Translations under genes and position numbers: made by a program
Shown here: positions 51,944-61,136 of the stretch, in pieces
Layout of the letters: every line of letters begins with the position of its first letter
How positions within the stretch are numbered: the first letter of the stretch is position 1
Notes under the pieces: generated by a model
Told to the model about the DNA's origin: nothing
The model's database searches: none
What the model saw: only the letters and a program-made list of their open reading frames with translations
DNA from: Alicyclobacillus hesperidum
GTDB lineage: Bacteria > Bacillota > Bacilli > Alicyclobacillales > Alicyclobacillaceae
Length of the DNA stretch: 64,000 nt
Assembly (NCBI RefSeq): GCF_900107035.1
Contig: NZ_FNOJ01000004.1
Span: forward strand, 1-64,000
Direction of reading: 5' to 3'

Positions 51944-52717
51944 ATGAACGCAATTCTTCAGCATTTTGACTTGTTCGTTCTCATTTCGTTGCGCACTGTG
52001 GCGTTTATTGTTGCATCTCCGCTGACGTCTATCCGAGCATGGCCAACATGGGCAAAAATTGCTTTGGCATTCAGTTTGTCGTATGTGGCCGTGCCCAGCG
52101 TATCGGATAGCGTGCCGGATGTGATGCAGAGTCCTGGGATGTTCGTTGTCGATGGAATACTAGAGGCGTTTGTAGGTCTGCTACTCGGGTTCTTAGCGAC
52201 CTGGATTTTCTCGGCGATTTCCATCGCGGGTCAGTTGATTGACATTCAAATTGGCTTTTCAATGGCTTCACTTCTGGCACCTGGGAGTGGTGTGCAGTCT
52301 GGACTCATCGGCAATTTCTACAACTTGCTTTTTACACTTTATTTTGTTGGCTTGGGTGGACTCGACGGACTGATGCTCACCATATTGCAGTCTTTTCACG
52401 CTATTCCGGTCGGTCACGCTCATTTGCCTGGGAATTGGCCGGTAATCTTGCTGCAGCTCATGGGGATGGTGATGGCCCTTGGCGTAGAGATTGCCTTACC
52501 CGTGCTGGCCGCTCTTTTTTTAAGCGACGTGACCTTCGCGTTTCTGTCCCGGGCGGTTCCCCAAATGAATGTGTTCGTCGTTGGGCTGCCAGTTAAGTTG
52601 TTCGCTGGGTTGGCGATGTTCGCCATCGTCATGCCAGGAACAGTCTATCTGTTTAATCAAGTTTTTATGTTTTTGTTTCGTGAGATGCAATCGTTCATGC
52701 AAGTTTTGGGGGGATGA
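51944..52717 (+). CDS. fliR: Flagellar export apparatus protein FliR
   Basis: A 257-residue protein with about six transmembrane helices. Family blocks: RTVAFIVASPLTSIRAWPTW, QIGFSMASLLAPGSGVQSGL and PQMNVFVVGLPVKLFAGLAM. It starts 4 bp after fliQ and ends overlapping flhB (ATGA). Confidence 0.96.
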   Translation: MNAILQHFDLFVLISLRTVAFIVASPLTSIRAWPTWAKIALAFSLSYVAVPSVSDSVPDVMQSPGMFVVDGILEAFVGLLLGFLATWIFSAISIAGQLIDIQIGFSMASLLAPGSGVQSGLIGNFYNLLFTLYFVGLGGLDGLMLTILQSFHAIPVGHAHLPGNWPVILLQLMGMVMALGVEIALPVLAALFLSDVTFAFLSRAVPQMNVFVVGLPVKLFAGLAMFAIVMPGTVYLFNQVFMFLFREMQSFMQVLGG

Positions 52718-53802
52718 CGGTGCGCGTAATGCGATTGCAGAGGTTTGCCGAAGAGCGCACCGAACGCGCCACGCCCAGGCGGCGCGAAGAGGCGCGAAAA
52801 GAGGGGCGTGTTGCAAAAAGCCCAGAATTGACGTCCGCGATCGCGCTCGCAGCGCTTTTGGTTGCTTTGCGCGTCGTTGGACCGATGGTCTGGGGACAAT
52901 GGGAGAACATTTTTCAACTCGATTTTTCGACATCGCCTCCCAAGACGTGGACTACGGGTACAGTCGAGCAACTTTTGGTCGAGCAGATGATGAGTGCGTT
53001 GAAGGCCTTGGCTCCCATTGTCGGTACGGCCCTCGTCATGGGGGTAGCTGTTGCAGTCATGCAGGTGCGTCCGATGCTCACCGTAAAGCAACTGATCCCA
53101 GATTTTTCACGCCTTCTCCCTACTGCCGGCGTGAAGCGGTTGTTCAGTGCTTCTTCGCTCGTCGAACTCGGAAAGTCGCTCTCTAAACTCGTGATCGTGG
53201 GAGCATTAAGCTATTCCTCTATCTCCCGCATGGCCGGGGAAATCCGAGGATACGACGACACGGACGTGATGTCCATTCCATCTGTCGTCGGTTCCCTTGT
53301 CTTTCAGCTGGGAATTCGTATCGCGGTTGCGATGGTTCTCCTCGCTGCACTCGACTTTGCGTATCAGCGCTACGCATTTGAAAAAAGTTTGCGGATGACC
53401 AAACAGGAAGTCAAAGATGAATGGAAAGATACAGAAGGCAATCCTCAAATCAAATCGACAATACGTAAACGAGCGAGGCAAATCGCGATGCGTCGCATGA
53501 TGCAGGCGGTTCCCAAGGCCGATGTCGTCGTCACCAACCCTACGCACTTTGCGATCGCGCTCAGGTATGACGGTGCAACGATGACCGCTCCCGAAGTGGT
53601 CGCCAAGGGAGCAGACGCGTTGGCTCAGCGGATTAAGGTAGTAGCGTCAGAATCGGGCGTACCCATGGTTGAGAATAAGCCCCTTGCGCAGTCGTTGTAT
53701 CGAATGGTCGATATTGGCGAACAGGTGCCTGCCGAGTTGTATCAGGCAGTTGCGGAAGTGCTGGCGTACGTCTATAGAATGCGCGCTACCGGGCGGAGGT
53801 GA
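52714..53802 (+). CDS. flhB: Flagellar export apparatus protein FlhB
   Basis: A 362-residue export-gate protein that switches substrate specificity. It has LQRFAEERTERATPRRREEA then RKEGRVAKSPEL at the N terminus and four transmembrane segments. The cytoplasmic domain contains the autocleavage motif NPTH (N275-H278), followed by FAIALRYDGATMTAPEVVAK. The start overlaps fliR, and a GTG two codons later has better ribosome spacing. The C-terminal 75 residues have a stand-alone paralogue at 20.2 kb. Confidence 0.97.
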   Translation: MTVRVMRLQRFAEERTERATPRRREEARKEGRVAKSPELTSAIALAALLVALRVVGPMVWGQWENIFQLDFSTSPPKTWTTGTVEQLLVEQMMSALKALAPIVGTALVMGVAVAVMQVRPMLTVKQLIPDFSRLLPTAGVKRLFSASSLVELGKSLSKLVIVGALSYSSISRMAGEIRGYDDTDVMSIPSVVGSLVFQLGIRIAVAMVLLAALDFAYQRYAFEKSLRMTKQEVKDEWKDTEGNPQIKSTIRKRARQIAMRRMMQAVPKADVVVTNPTHFAIALRYDGATMTAPEVVAKGADALAQRIKVVASESGVPMVENKPLAQSLYRMVDIGEQVPAELYQAVAEVLAYVYRMRATGRR

Positions 53803-53807
53803 TGACG

Positions 53808-55856
53808 ATGGCGAAATGGGTGAAACGCACTGATCTGATTGTGATGATCTTTGTACTCTTCATGATTGTCATGATTGTTATTCCTGTTCCGAAACCGCTA
53901 CTCGATGTTCTGATTATCTTAAACATCTTTCTTTCCATGACGATTCTACTTGTTGCAATGAGCGCCAAGGAACCGCTGGAGTTTTCCGTGTTTCCGTCGA
54001 TGTTATTAATCACAACGCTTTATAGATTGTCGCTCAATATTTCGACGACCAGGCTGATTCTCGGCCAAGGTGATGCTGGTAGCGTTATCAACACTTTTGG
54101 CAACTTTGTCATCGGTCAGAATCCAATTGTCGGCTTTATCGTGTTTCTCATCATCATCATCGTGCAGTTTATCGTCATTACCCGGGGCGCGGAGCGCGTA
54201 GCGGAAGTGGCAGCGCGTTTCACGTTGGATGCGATGCCTGGTAAACAGATTGCTATCGATGCAGATTTGAACGCAGGTTTGATCAACGAGCAAGAGGCAA
54301 GGCAGCGGCGTCAGAACATCGAGCGTGAGGCCGACTTTTATGGCGCAATGGACGGTGCGTCCAAGTTTGTCAAAGGTGATGCGATCGCGTCCATTCTTAT
54401 TGTCGCGATTAACATTGTCGCTGGATTCATCATTGCTGTGGCGATGAAGCATGAGCCGTTTACAAGTGCTTTGCACACCTACACCATGTTGTCGGTTGGT
54501 GACGGGTTGGTCAGTCAAATACCTGCGTTGCTTTTATCGACCGCGACCGGGTTGATGGTCTCTCGCGCAGTCTCTGATGGGAATATGGGCGATGACGTGG
54601 TGCGCCAAGTTTTTGGGTATTCGCGCGCACTGTACATTGTTTCGGCTGCGATTTTGTTGCTCGGGATTGTCACGCCCATCGGGATTTTGCCAGTATTGCC
54701 GATCTCAGCTGGCGCGACGCTTATGGCCAGGCGTTTGCAGGCAAATCGGCGACGCGTCGAAGCGAAGGAGAAAGAGGCTAAAGCGCGCGCAGAGCGTGCG
54801 GAAACGAAGAAGCCGGAAAACGTATATCAGCTGCTCACGGTCGAGCCTGTCGAATTTGAGTTTGGATATGGCATTATTCCGCTCGTTGACGCCAAACAGG
54901 GTGGCGATTTGATGGAACGTGTCGTCATGATTCGACGACAGTTGGCCATCGAATTGGGTATGGTTTTGCCGATGATTCGCATGCGCGACAACGTTCAACT
55001 GAAACCGACACAGTACGTCATCAAATTAAAAGGTGTTCAGGTCGCAGAAGGCGAAATTTTAATTGGACACTGGTTGGCGTTAAGTCCTGGCTTGGACAAC
55101 CCTAACGTACAAGGAATTCCGACGAAGGATCCGACCTTCGGGTTGCCTGCGCTGTGGGTCAACGGCCAGATGAAGATCCAAGCCGAAGCCAGCGGTTACA
55201 CCGTAGTCGACGCGCCGTCGGTGATCGCCACTCATCTGACTGAGGTCTTGCGCAAGCACGCGCATGAGTTGCTCGGCCGGCAAGAGACCAAGGCGTTGCT
55301 GGATCATCTTAAAACAAACTACGCTGCAGTGGTCGACGACGTGTATCCGAGTACGTTATCACTTGGGCAGATACAAAACGTCTTAAGCAATCTTCTGGAA
55401 GAGGGCGTATCTATACGAGATCTCGTTACAATTCTTGAGACCTTGGCCGATGCCGGTCGGCAGACACAGGATATCGATGTCCTGACCGAGCGCGTACGCC
55501 AAGCGCTTGGGCGCCAAATCTGTCATCAGTTCGTTGCGCCCAATGAACCACTGACTGTTCTGACGCTTGCCGCAGACGTTGAAGGTGAAATTCAACAGGC
55601 GCTTGTCGATCACGGCGGGGGAACATTCATCGGCATGGAACCGACTCGTTCGCAGATGGTGTTCCGCAAAATTCAGGAAGAGATGACGCGCCTGCAAAGC
55701 ATGGGGAAATCCCCTATCTTGGTCGTCCATCCACGTTTGCGTTTGCCGTTCCGCCGTTGGATCAGTCGCTACATTCCGGATTTGCCTGTGTTGTCTTTTA
55801 GCGAGCTCGACCCGAGCGTTCAGATACAAAGTGGAGGCGTGGTGAATCTGACATGA
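53808..55856 (+). CDS. flhA: Flagellar export apparatus protein FlhA
   Basis: A 682-residue export-gate protein. Seven to eight N-terminal transmembrane helices include the FHIPEP region (ARFTLDAMPGKQIAIDADLN). A cytoplasmic platform from about residue 320 binds late chaperones (ALWVNGQMKIQAEASGYTVV; LLGRQETKALLDHLKTNY). The ATG at 53808 is well spaced from GGAGGTGAT. It follows flhB immediately and overlaps flhF by 4 bp. Confidence 0.98.
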   Translation: MAKWVKRTDLIVMIFVLFMIVMIVIPVPKPLLDVLIILNIFLSMTILLVAMSAKEPLEFSVFPSMLLITTLYRLSLNISTTRLILGQGDAGSVINTFGNFVIGQNPIVGFIVFLIIIIVQFIVITRGAERVAEVAARFTLDAMPGKQIAIDADLNAGLINEQEARQRRQNIEREADFYGAMDGASKFVKGDAIASILIVAINIVAGFIIAVAMKHEPFTSALHTYTMLSVGDGLVSQIPALLLSTATGLMVSRAVSDGNMGDDVVRQVFGYSRALYIVSAAILLLGIVTPIGILPVLPISAGATLMARRLQANRRRVEAKEKEAKARAERAETKKPENVYQLLTVEPVEFEFGYGIIPLVDAKQGGDLMERVVMIRRQLAIELGMVLPMIRMRDNVQLKPTQYVIKLKGVQVAEGEILIGHWLALSPGLDNPNVQGIPTKDPTFGLPALWVNGQMKIQAEASGYTVVDAPSVIATHLTEVLRKHAHELLGRQETKALLDHLKTNYAAVVDDVYPSTLSLGQIQNVLSNLLEEGVSIRDLVTILETLADAGRQTQDIDVLTERVRQALGRQICHQFVAPNEPLTVLTLAADVEGEIQQALVDHGGGTFIGMEPTRSQMVFRKIQEEMTRLQSMGKSPILVVHPRLRLPFRRWISRYIPDLPVLSFSELDPSVQIQSGGVVNLT

Positions 55857-57100
55857 TTGTCCGACGGTATGTGGTCAAGGATATGCCAGAAGCCGTTGTC
55901 TCGATTCGCAAAGAATTAGGTAAAGACGCGGTCATTTTGAGCACGAAGAAAATTCGTGTGCGCAAGTGGTTAGGATTGCGCTGGCAAACTCGGATTGAGG
56001 TTACCGCCGCCGCGGGATCTGACATTCCGCTCGCGCAGCAGGTCGTTATGGATAGGCGCAACGCCACAGGCACGGACCCGGTCCCGCCGGTGCAGGATGA
56101 AAATACACGAGGTCTGGCCTCAGACGGTATGGCCTTTGCCGCGAGTATGCGACAGGCCGCGGCGGCGTACCAAAGCATTGAAAATAAACGTGAATATCAG
56201 AATGTGGAACGATCCATGGACTTATCCCTGGTGCTTCAAGAACTTGCTGCGTTAAAAACTTTACTTGCCGAACGCCGTGAACCAGAACTCACAGCATCTG
56301 ACACTGAGGGGCGAACACTTGAAGTATCTATGCAAGCCTATTTAGAAGAAGAAGGGATCCAACGGCAGCACGGCAAGCGTTGGTCACAAATGGTGCTCAA
56401 CGCTTATCCTCATGTCTCGTCATTGGCGGAAGCATTGCCTTTACTTGCGCGTGTCATTATATCGGACCTTGCTGAGCTGTCGCAGCCTGCCCCGATTCGC
56501 AAGGAGAGCAGGGTAGTGGCCTTTATAGGTCCCACTGGCGTAGGCAAGACGACAACAATTGCGAAAATTGCCGCTTTGCATGTACTCGCAGGGCAACGTC
56601 GGGTGGGACTTTTAACGACAGATACGTTTCGTATCGCTGCCGTTCAACAACTGCAAACCTATGCCGAAATCCTCAATGTGCCATTGGCTGTTGCCGATGG
56701 TGATGACGAGGTGTCGGAGGCATTGGCGGAATTGGAAGCGTGTGATTTAATCCTGGTCGATACCGCTGGGCGCAACTTTCGCAAGCACGAAGTGATTGAG
56801 TCAACGCGTCGACTGTTGCGGTCAATAGAGCCCGACGAAGTGGTTCTTGTACTCGCCCTGACGAGTAAGGCTTCGGATTGCCGACGTGTCGCCGAGCTGT
56901 GTAAGCCGCTCGGTGTGGATAAACTGGTGTTTACAAAGCTCGATGAGACGCAGTCGGTTGGCGTCATCCCAGACCTCGTTGCAACGTTTGAGACTCCGGT
57001 TGCTTGCGTGACAACAGGTCAAAACGTGCCGGATGACATCGATATCATCTCTATCGAACAACTGTTGAGCCGTTGGCAGGGAGGTGAGGAAGATGGCTGA
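55853..57100 (+). CDS. flhF: Flagellar biosynthesis SRP-type GTPase FlhF
   Basis: A 415-residue SIMIBI GTPase that sets the place and number of flagella. The N-terminal basic region (MIVRRYVVKDMPEAVVSIRK then ELGKDAVILSTKK) is followed by an NG domain. That domain has [45 protein letters not shown] and TKLDETQSVGV. It works with FlhG, encoded next. A rather long linker (about 60-210) explains the larger size compared with B. subtilis. Overlaps flhA by 4 bp. Confidence 0.96.
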   Translation: MIVRRYVVKDMPEAVVSIRKELGKDAVILSTKKIRVRKWLGLRWQTRIEVTAAAGSDIPLAQQVVMDRRNATGTDPVPPVQDENTRGLASDGMAFAASMRQAAAAYQSIENKREYQNVERSMDLSLVLQELAALKTLLAERREPELTASDTEGRTLEVSMQAYLEEEGIQRQHGKRWSQMVLNAYPHVSSLAEALPLLARVIISDLAELSQPAPIRKESRVVAFIGPTGVGKTTTIAKIAALHVLAGQRRVGLLTTDTFRIAAVQQLQTYAEILNVPLAVADGDDEVSEALAELEACDLILVDTAGRNFRKHEVIESTRRLLRSIEPDEVVLVLALTSKASDCRRVAELCKPLGVDKLVFTKLDETQSVGVIPDLVATFETPVACVTTGQNVPDDIDIISIEQLLSRWQGGEEDG

Positions 57101-58037
57101 TCAAGCCTCCAGGTTGCGTAAACAAATGGAACTCTGGCGGCCATCACCCGCATCTGCCGCCGTGCCAACGGCGCAAGACTTGTCTCGCCCCGCCGTTCAG
57201 CCAGCGCGAGTGATCGCCGTTGCAAGCGGCAAGGGTGGTGTCGGCAAGTCCAACTTTTGTGTCAATTTTGGCCTTGCCTTGGTACAGCGTGGCCTACGCG
57301 TCGTCGTCATCGATGCGGATGTCGGGTTTGCGAATGTCGAAGTGTTGTTAAATATCGCGCCTGCGCACAGCCTGCTCGATCTGCTTGAGAACCTCCGTTT
57401 GGAGGACATTGTCGAACAATCCCCTTACGGTTTGTCGTTTGTGTCAGGTGGGAGTGGCTTGTTCACGGAGTCGATCTTTGACCACCCGGAAGCCGACCGC
57501 TTGATGCGCGATTTGCAAACACTGTGTAGCTTGTACGATGTCGTTTTGTTCGACTGTGCTGCAGGTGCGGATCCTATGATTCGGCGAATCGCCGCTACGT
57601 GTGATGATTTTGTCATGGTGGTCACGCCGGAACCGACTTCGTTAACCGACGGTTATTCGTTGCTCAAGTGGCTGGCGGGGGCCGGCGTTTCCGTCTCTCC
57701 CAAAGTGGTGGTCAATCGCGTGCACTCGCTGGCGGAGGGTCACGAGACCATGCAACGTTTGCAGCTTGCGGCGGGGAAATTCCTCGCGATTGAGGTTGAC
57801 AATTTGGGATACGTGATGGACGACAGCGCGATTGTACAGGCCGTCATGCGTCAGGTGCCGCTCATGATCCACAGCGCCAACAGTCGTGCTGCTTTGTGTT
57901 ATCGACAGATTGCAGATCGCTATTTGCAACTGAAGATCGGCGACGTGCCTCGGAGTTCAACGGGGCTCGGATTTTTTGAACGGCTCTTTGCTGTTCGCCG
58001 AAGGTGGCCATTTCGCGGCGGTGATCAAGGTGGCTGA
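57093..58037 (+). CDS. flhG: MinD-like ATPase FlhG (YlxH/FleN)
   Basis: A 314-residue MinD-type ATPase. The N-terminal DQASRLR (3-9) is the FlhF-activating motif of FlhG proteins. The deviant Walker A is SGKGGVGKSNF. DADVGFANVEVLLN and the C-terminal KVVVNRVHSLAEGHE follow. It activates FlhF GTPase and limits flagellar number. The ATG at 57093 follows GGGAGGTGAGG. It overlaps flhF by 8 bp. The cheB ribosome binding site lies within its last codons. Confidence 0.96.
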   Translation: MADQASRLRKQMELWRPSPASAAVPTAQDLSRPAVQPARVIAVASGKGGVGKSNFCVNFGLALVQRGLRVVVIDADVGFANVEVLLNIAPAHSLLDLLENLRLEDIVEQSPYGLSFVSGGSGLFTESIFDHPEADRLMRDLQTLCSLYDVVLFDCAAGADPMIRRIAATCDDFVMVVTPEPTSLTDGYSLLKWLAGAGVSVSPKVVVNRVHSLAEGHETMQRLQLAAGKFLAIEVDNLGYVMDDSAIVQAVMRQVPLMIHSANSRAALCYRQIADRYLQLKIGDVPRSSTGLGFFERLFAVRRRWPFRGGDQGG

Positions 58038-58041
58038 CGAT

Positions 58042-58629
58042 GTGCACACGCTTATTTTGGTTGGCGCCTCCACGGGCGGTCCGAAAGCACTCACTGAACT
58101 GTTCGCGCATCTGCCCTGCTTCCCTGGTGTGGCGTGTTGCGTGGTGCAACACATGCCTGCCGGCTTTACATACAACCTTGCGAAAAGGTTAAACGATCTC
58201 TCGGCGTGGCGCGTAGCGGAAGGTGTAGACGGTGGTGTGATTGAGGCGGGAGGGGCATATGTAGCCCCTGGTGGCTGTCAGATGCGAATTGAAGAGTCGG
58301 GAGCGGCGTTGCGCATGTCTGTGCAGAGGGAAGTCAGCGGGCATCTGCATCAACCGTCGGTCGATGTGTTGTTTGCATCGGCTGTGGCGCTTTCCGATAA
58401 GGTTAGGCTATTTGGCGTGATTTTGACGGGCATGGGTCGGGACGGCGCCGTCGGTCTCAAGGCGATTCGCGAACGAGGTGGCTTTACAGTAGCGGAGGGG
58501 CCTGAGACAGCGACAATTTACGGAATGCCACGTGCTGCCTGGGAATCCGGTGCTGCAGCAGTTCGTCTCCCACTGCATGAAATTCCCGCCTGCTTAATTG
58601 AGCAAGTCCACTTTGCTAATGGTCGTTGA
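58042..58629 (+). CDS. cheB: Stand-alone CheB methylesterase domain, without receiver domain
   Basis: A 195-residue protein with only the CheB catalytic domain. Residues are S10 in VGASTGGPKAL, H37 in VVQHMPAGF and D134 in TGMGRDGAVGL. Normal chemotaxis CheB has an N-terminal phosphoreceiver of about 120 residues plus linker. Here the preceding DNA is flhG coding sequence and cannot hold one. AAGGTGG 8 bp upstream supports GTG 58042. GTG 58030 and 58021 are in-frame alternatives. It should demethylate or deamidate receptor glutamates without direct control by CheA phosphorylation. No frameshift is evident. Confidence 0.92.
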   Translation: MHTLILVGASTGGPKALTELFAHLPCFPGVACCVVQHMPAGFTYNLAKRLNDLSAWRVAEGVDGGVIEAGGAYVAPGGCQMRIEESGAALRMSVQREVSGHLHQPSVDVLFASAVALSDKVRLFGVILTGMGRDGAVGLKAIRERGGFTVAEGPETATIYGMPRAAWESGAAAVRLPLHEIPACLIEQVHFANGR

Positions 58630-58645
58630 ACAGGGAGGAACGAGG

Positions 58646-60643
58646 GTGGATATCAGTCAATATCTTGATTCGTTTTTAGCAGAGTCTGAAGACAATCTGG
58701 CGACACTCGATGATCTTTGCCTCGCCTTAGAACGCGATGGCGCAAGCGATGATACACTGGCCGCGATGTTCCGCGCTGCCCACACCCTTAAGGGCATGAG
58801 CGCGACTATGGGATTTATGGCGATGGCTGATTTGACGCATCACATGGAAGACGCGTTGGGCCACATACGCAATCATCCAACGGAGTTTCAACCGTCAGTC
58901 GTCGATACGTTGTTGGCTGCCATCGACGCTTTGACCGCCAATCTCGATCAGATTCGCGACCGTGGATCTGAAGAAGGGATCGATCACAGTGCCATCTTAC
59001 AGCGCCTGGCAGCCGTCGTCGAAACTCAGAATTCCAGGTCTGTGGAGGGGTCATCGGAGGCGGGGCCGCCGGTGGCCTTTCGGGATCGTGTGGCGGAAAT
59101 CCTGCGTTCCGGGCGCGAACCGCTGGTGATCCAAATCGCTTTTGCCCCGGAGTGCACGATGAAGGCTGTGCGTTTGCTGATGGTCGAGCGCGCCGTTGAG
59201 TCGTTTGGCGAGTGCGCCGCGGTCTATCCCGATGTACAAGCGCTCGAAGCGGATGCTGATGCGTCAACGGCGTATCTTGCCATGTTGGTTGCACATCAAG
59301 ATGCAGACGCACTACTTACGGCCATCCGGGAGATCTCCGAGATTACGACGGCTGTGGTCGTCGAGTTGGAAAGCATCGTATCGGCGAGTGGTGAGCGCGA
59401 AATGAACCAAGCACGTCAGGAGACGGCTGCGACGGTTGCGGTCGCCACAGCTAACGAAACACCCGCGCACCATGCGGCTGCACCAAGTACCGGCGGCAAA
59501 GTGCGAGATCAAACGTTGCGCGTACCGGTATCGCGTATCGATGAGTTTATGAACGTGTTAAGCGAACTTGTCATTGCCAAAACGCGTCTGGAATTGTTGG
59601 CGCAACGTGGGGATCATGCATTGCGCGAAGTGACAGAGCAAATCGCTCGGTTGACCAGTTCATTGCAAGACGGCGTGATGCAAATGCGCATGATGCCAGT
59701 GGAATCTCTCTTTCAACGTTTTCCTCGCATGATGCGCGATTTGCAAAAGACGTTAGGCCGTGAGTTTGAGTTTGTCATGACTGGCTTAGAGACGGAGATG
59801 GACCGTACGGTCATGGACGAAATGGGCGAGGCTCTGGTACACCTCTTGCGCAACGCGGCCGACCATGGTCTCGAGCCTCCAGAAGTGCGTGAACGAAATG
59901 GGAAACCGCGCAAAGGTACGATTCGTTTGTCTGCTTATGCGAGTGGCGGACACGTATATCTGGAAGTCGCAGACGATGGGGCAGGCATTGATCGCGATCG
60001 CGTCCTCAATTCAGCCATTGGCAAGGGCTTGGTCGACGAGCGCAGCGCTCAAAATTGGACGGATGCGCAGGTGTACGACTTGCTGTTTGCGTCTGGTTTT
60101 AGCACAGCCGAGAAAGTATCCGACATCTCGGGGCGAGGCGTCGGACTTGACGCCGTGCGCGGCAAAGTAGAGTCCCTTGGCGGTGATATCCGAGTGGAAT
60201 CTGTGCCAGGGCAGGGAACGACGTTTGTGATTGAACTGCCTTTGACGTTGGCCATTTTACCAGCAATGCTTGTTCAGCTTGACAACTATATCTATGCGAT
60301 CCCCACAGGCAGTGTCGAAGAGGTGGCAAGGCTGTCAGCTGAAGACATCGACTCGATACAAGAGCAGCCGGTGTATCGCTACCGCGATGGGGTTGTACCG
60401 ATTGTCGATCTCGGCGATCGGTTCTTCGACGCCCCCTGCCGCGGAGATTATCCGTGGAATGCTGTAATTTGCAAAGAGGGTAAGCGCCGGCTCGCCTTGA
60501 TTGTCGATGACATTGTTGATGAATTGGAAATTGTAAACAAACCTTTAGGCCGGTATTTAGGGCAAGTCGAGATGTTTTCTGGTGCGACCATCCTCGGAGA
60601 TGGCCGTGTGGCGCTCATCATCGATGTTCGCCAACTATTTTGA
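58646..60643 (+). CDS. cheA: Chemotaxis histidine kinase CheA
   Basis: A 665-residue class II kinase with all five domains. P1/HPt has phosphorylatable H46 in AAHTLKGMSATMG. P2 is the response-regulator docking domain (about 145-255). Then come dimerisation (RVPVSRIDEFMNVLSELVIA), the ATPase with N, G1 and G2 boxes (LLRNAADHGLEPPEVR; ADDGAGID; SDISGRGVGLDAVRGK) and the CheW-like P5 (LPLTLAILPAMLVQL). It phosphorylates CheY. GTG 58646 follows AGGGAGGAACG. An ATG at 58598 lies in cheB. Confidence 0.97.
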   Translation: MDISQYLDSFLAESEDNLATLDDLCLALERDGASDDTLAAMFRAAHTLKGMSATMGFMAMADLTHHMEDALGHIRNHPTEFQPSVVDTLLAAIDALTANLDQIRDRGSEEGIDHSAILQRLAAVVETQNSRSVEGSSEAGPPVAFRDRVAEILRSGREPLVIQIAFAPECTMKAVRLLMVERAVESFGECAAVYPDVQALEADADASTAYLAMLVAHQDADALLTAIREISEITTAVVVELESIVSASGEREMNQARQETAATVAVATANETPAHHAAAPSTGGKVRDQTLRVPVSRIDEFMNVLSELVIAKTRLELLAQRGDHALREVTEQIARLTSSLQDGVMQMRMMPVESLFQRFPRMMRDLQKTLGREFEFVMTGLETEMDRTVMDEMGEALVHLLRNAADHGLEPPEVRERNGKPRKGTIRLSAYASGGHVYLEVADDGAGIDRDRVLNSAIGKGLVDERSAQNWTDAQVYDLLFASGFSTAEKVSDISGRGVGLDAVRGKVESLGGDIRVESVPGQGTTFVIELPLTLAILPAMLVQLDNYIYAIPTGSVEEVARLSAEDIDSIQEQPVYRYRDGVVPIVDLGDRFFDAPCRGDYPWNAVICKEGKRRLALIVDDIVDELEIVNKPLGRYLGQVEMFSGATILGDGRVALIIDVRQLF

Positions 60644-60665
60644 TCGATGGGAGAGTTGAGAAACC

Positions 60666-61136
60666 ATGGCTCAGCAGTATGTTGTGATGAAGATGGGAAA
60701 AGAGTTGTACGGAGCTCCTGTCATGCAGGTTGTCTCTGTTGAGCGAATGATGGATATCACACCCGTTCCAAGGACGCTTTCGTTTATCAAAGGCGTCGTC
60801 AATCTGCGGGGTACGGTCACTCCTGTCATCGATTTGCGCGAACGGGTGGGATTATCGGCAACAGAGCGGTTGGATTCGGACGCTATGCGCATTGTCATTG
60901 TCGAAGTCGATACGATGTTGGTCGGCATGATTGTCGACAGTGTTGAAGATGTCGTGACGGTCGATGAATCTCAGGTGTCGGCGCCGCCAGAAGTCGTTGG
61001 GGGATTGCGTGCTGTTTATTTGCACGGCGTGGCTCAGCTTGATGAAAGGCTGCTCGTCTTGCTCAACCTGAACCGAATTTTGTCCGACGTGGAAGTTGAT
61101 CAACTACGCGAAGTAGAAAAGCGGGTTCACGGATGA
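60666..61136 (+). CDS. cheW: Chemotaxis coupling protein CheW
   Basis: A 156-residue SH3-like adaptor linking receptors to CheA. YVVMKMGKELYGAPVMQVVS, PRTLSFIKGVVNLRGTVTPV and VIDLRERVGL are the typical blocks. The ATG lies 22 bp after cheA, and the stop overlaps cheC by 4 bp. Confidence 0.97.
   Translation: MAQQYVVMKMGKELYGAPVMQVVSVERMMDITPVPRTLSFIKGVVNLRGTVTPVIDLRERVGLSATERLDSDAMRIVIVEVDTMLVGMIVDSVEDVVTVDESQVSAPPEVVGGLRAVYLHGVAQLDERLLVLLNLNRILSDVEVDQLREVEKRVHG

Noticed and set aside
57976-58041. Possible remnant of a CheB receiver domain or a frameshift upstream of cheB
   Set aside because: The sequence upstream is intact flhG coding sequence, and none of its other frames shows receiver motifs, so there is no remnant to join.
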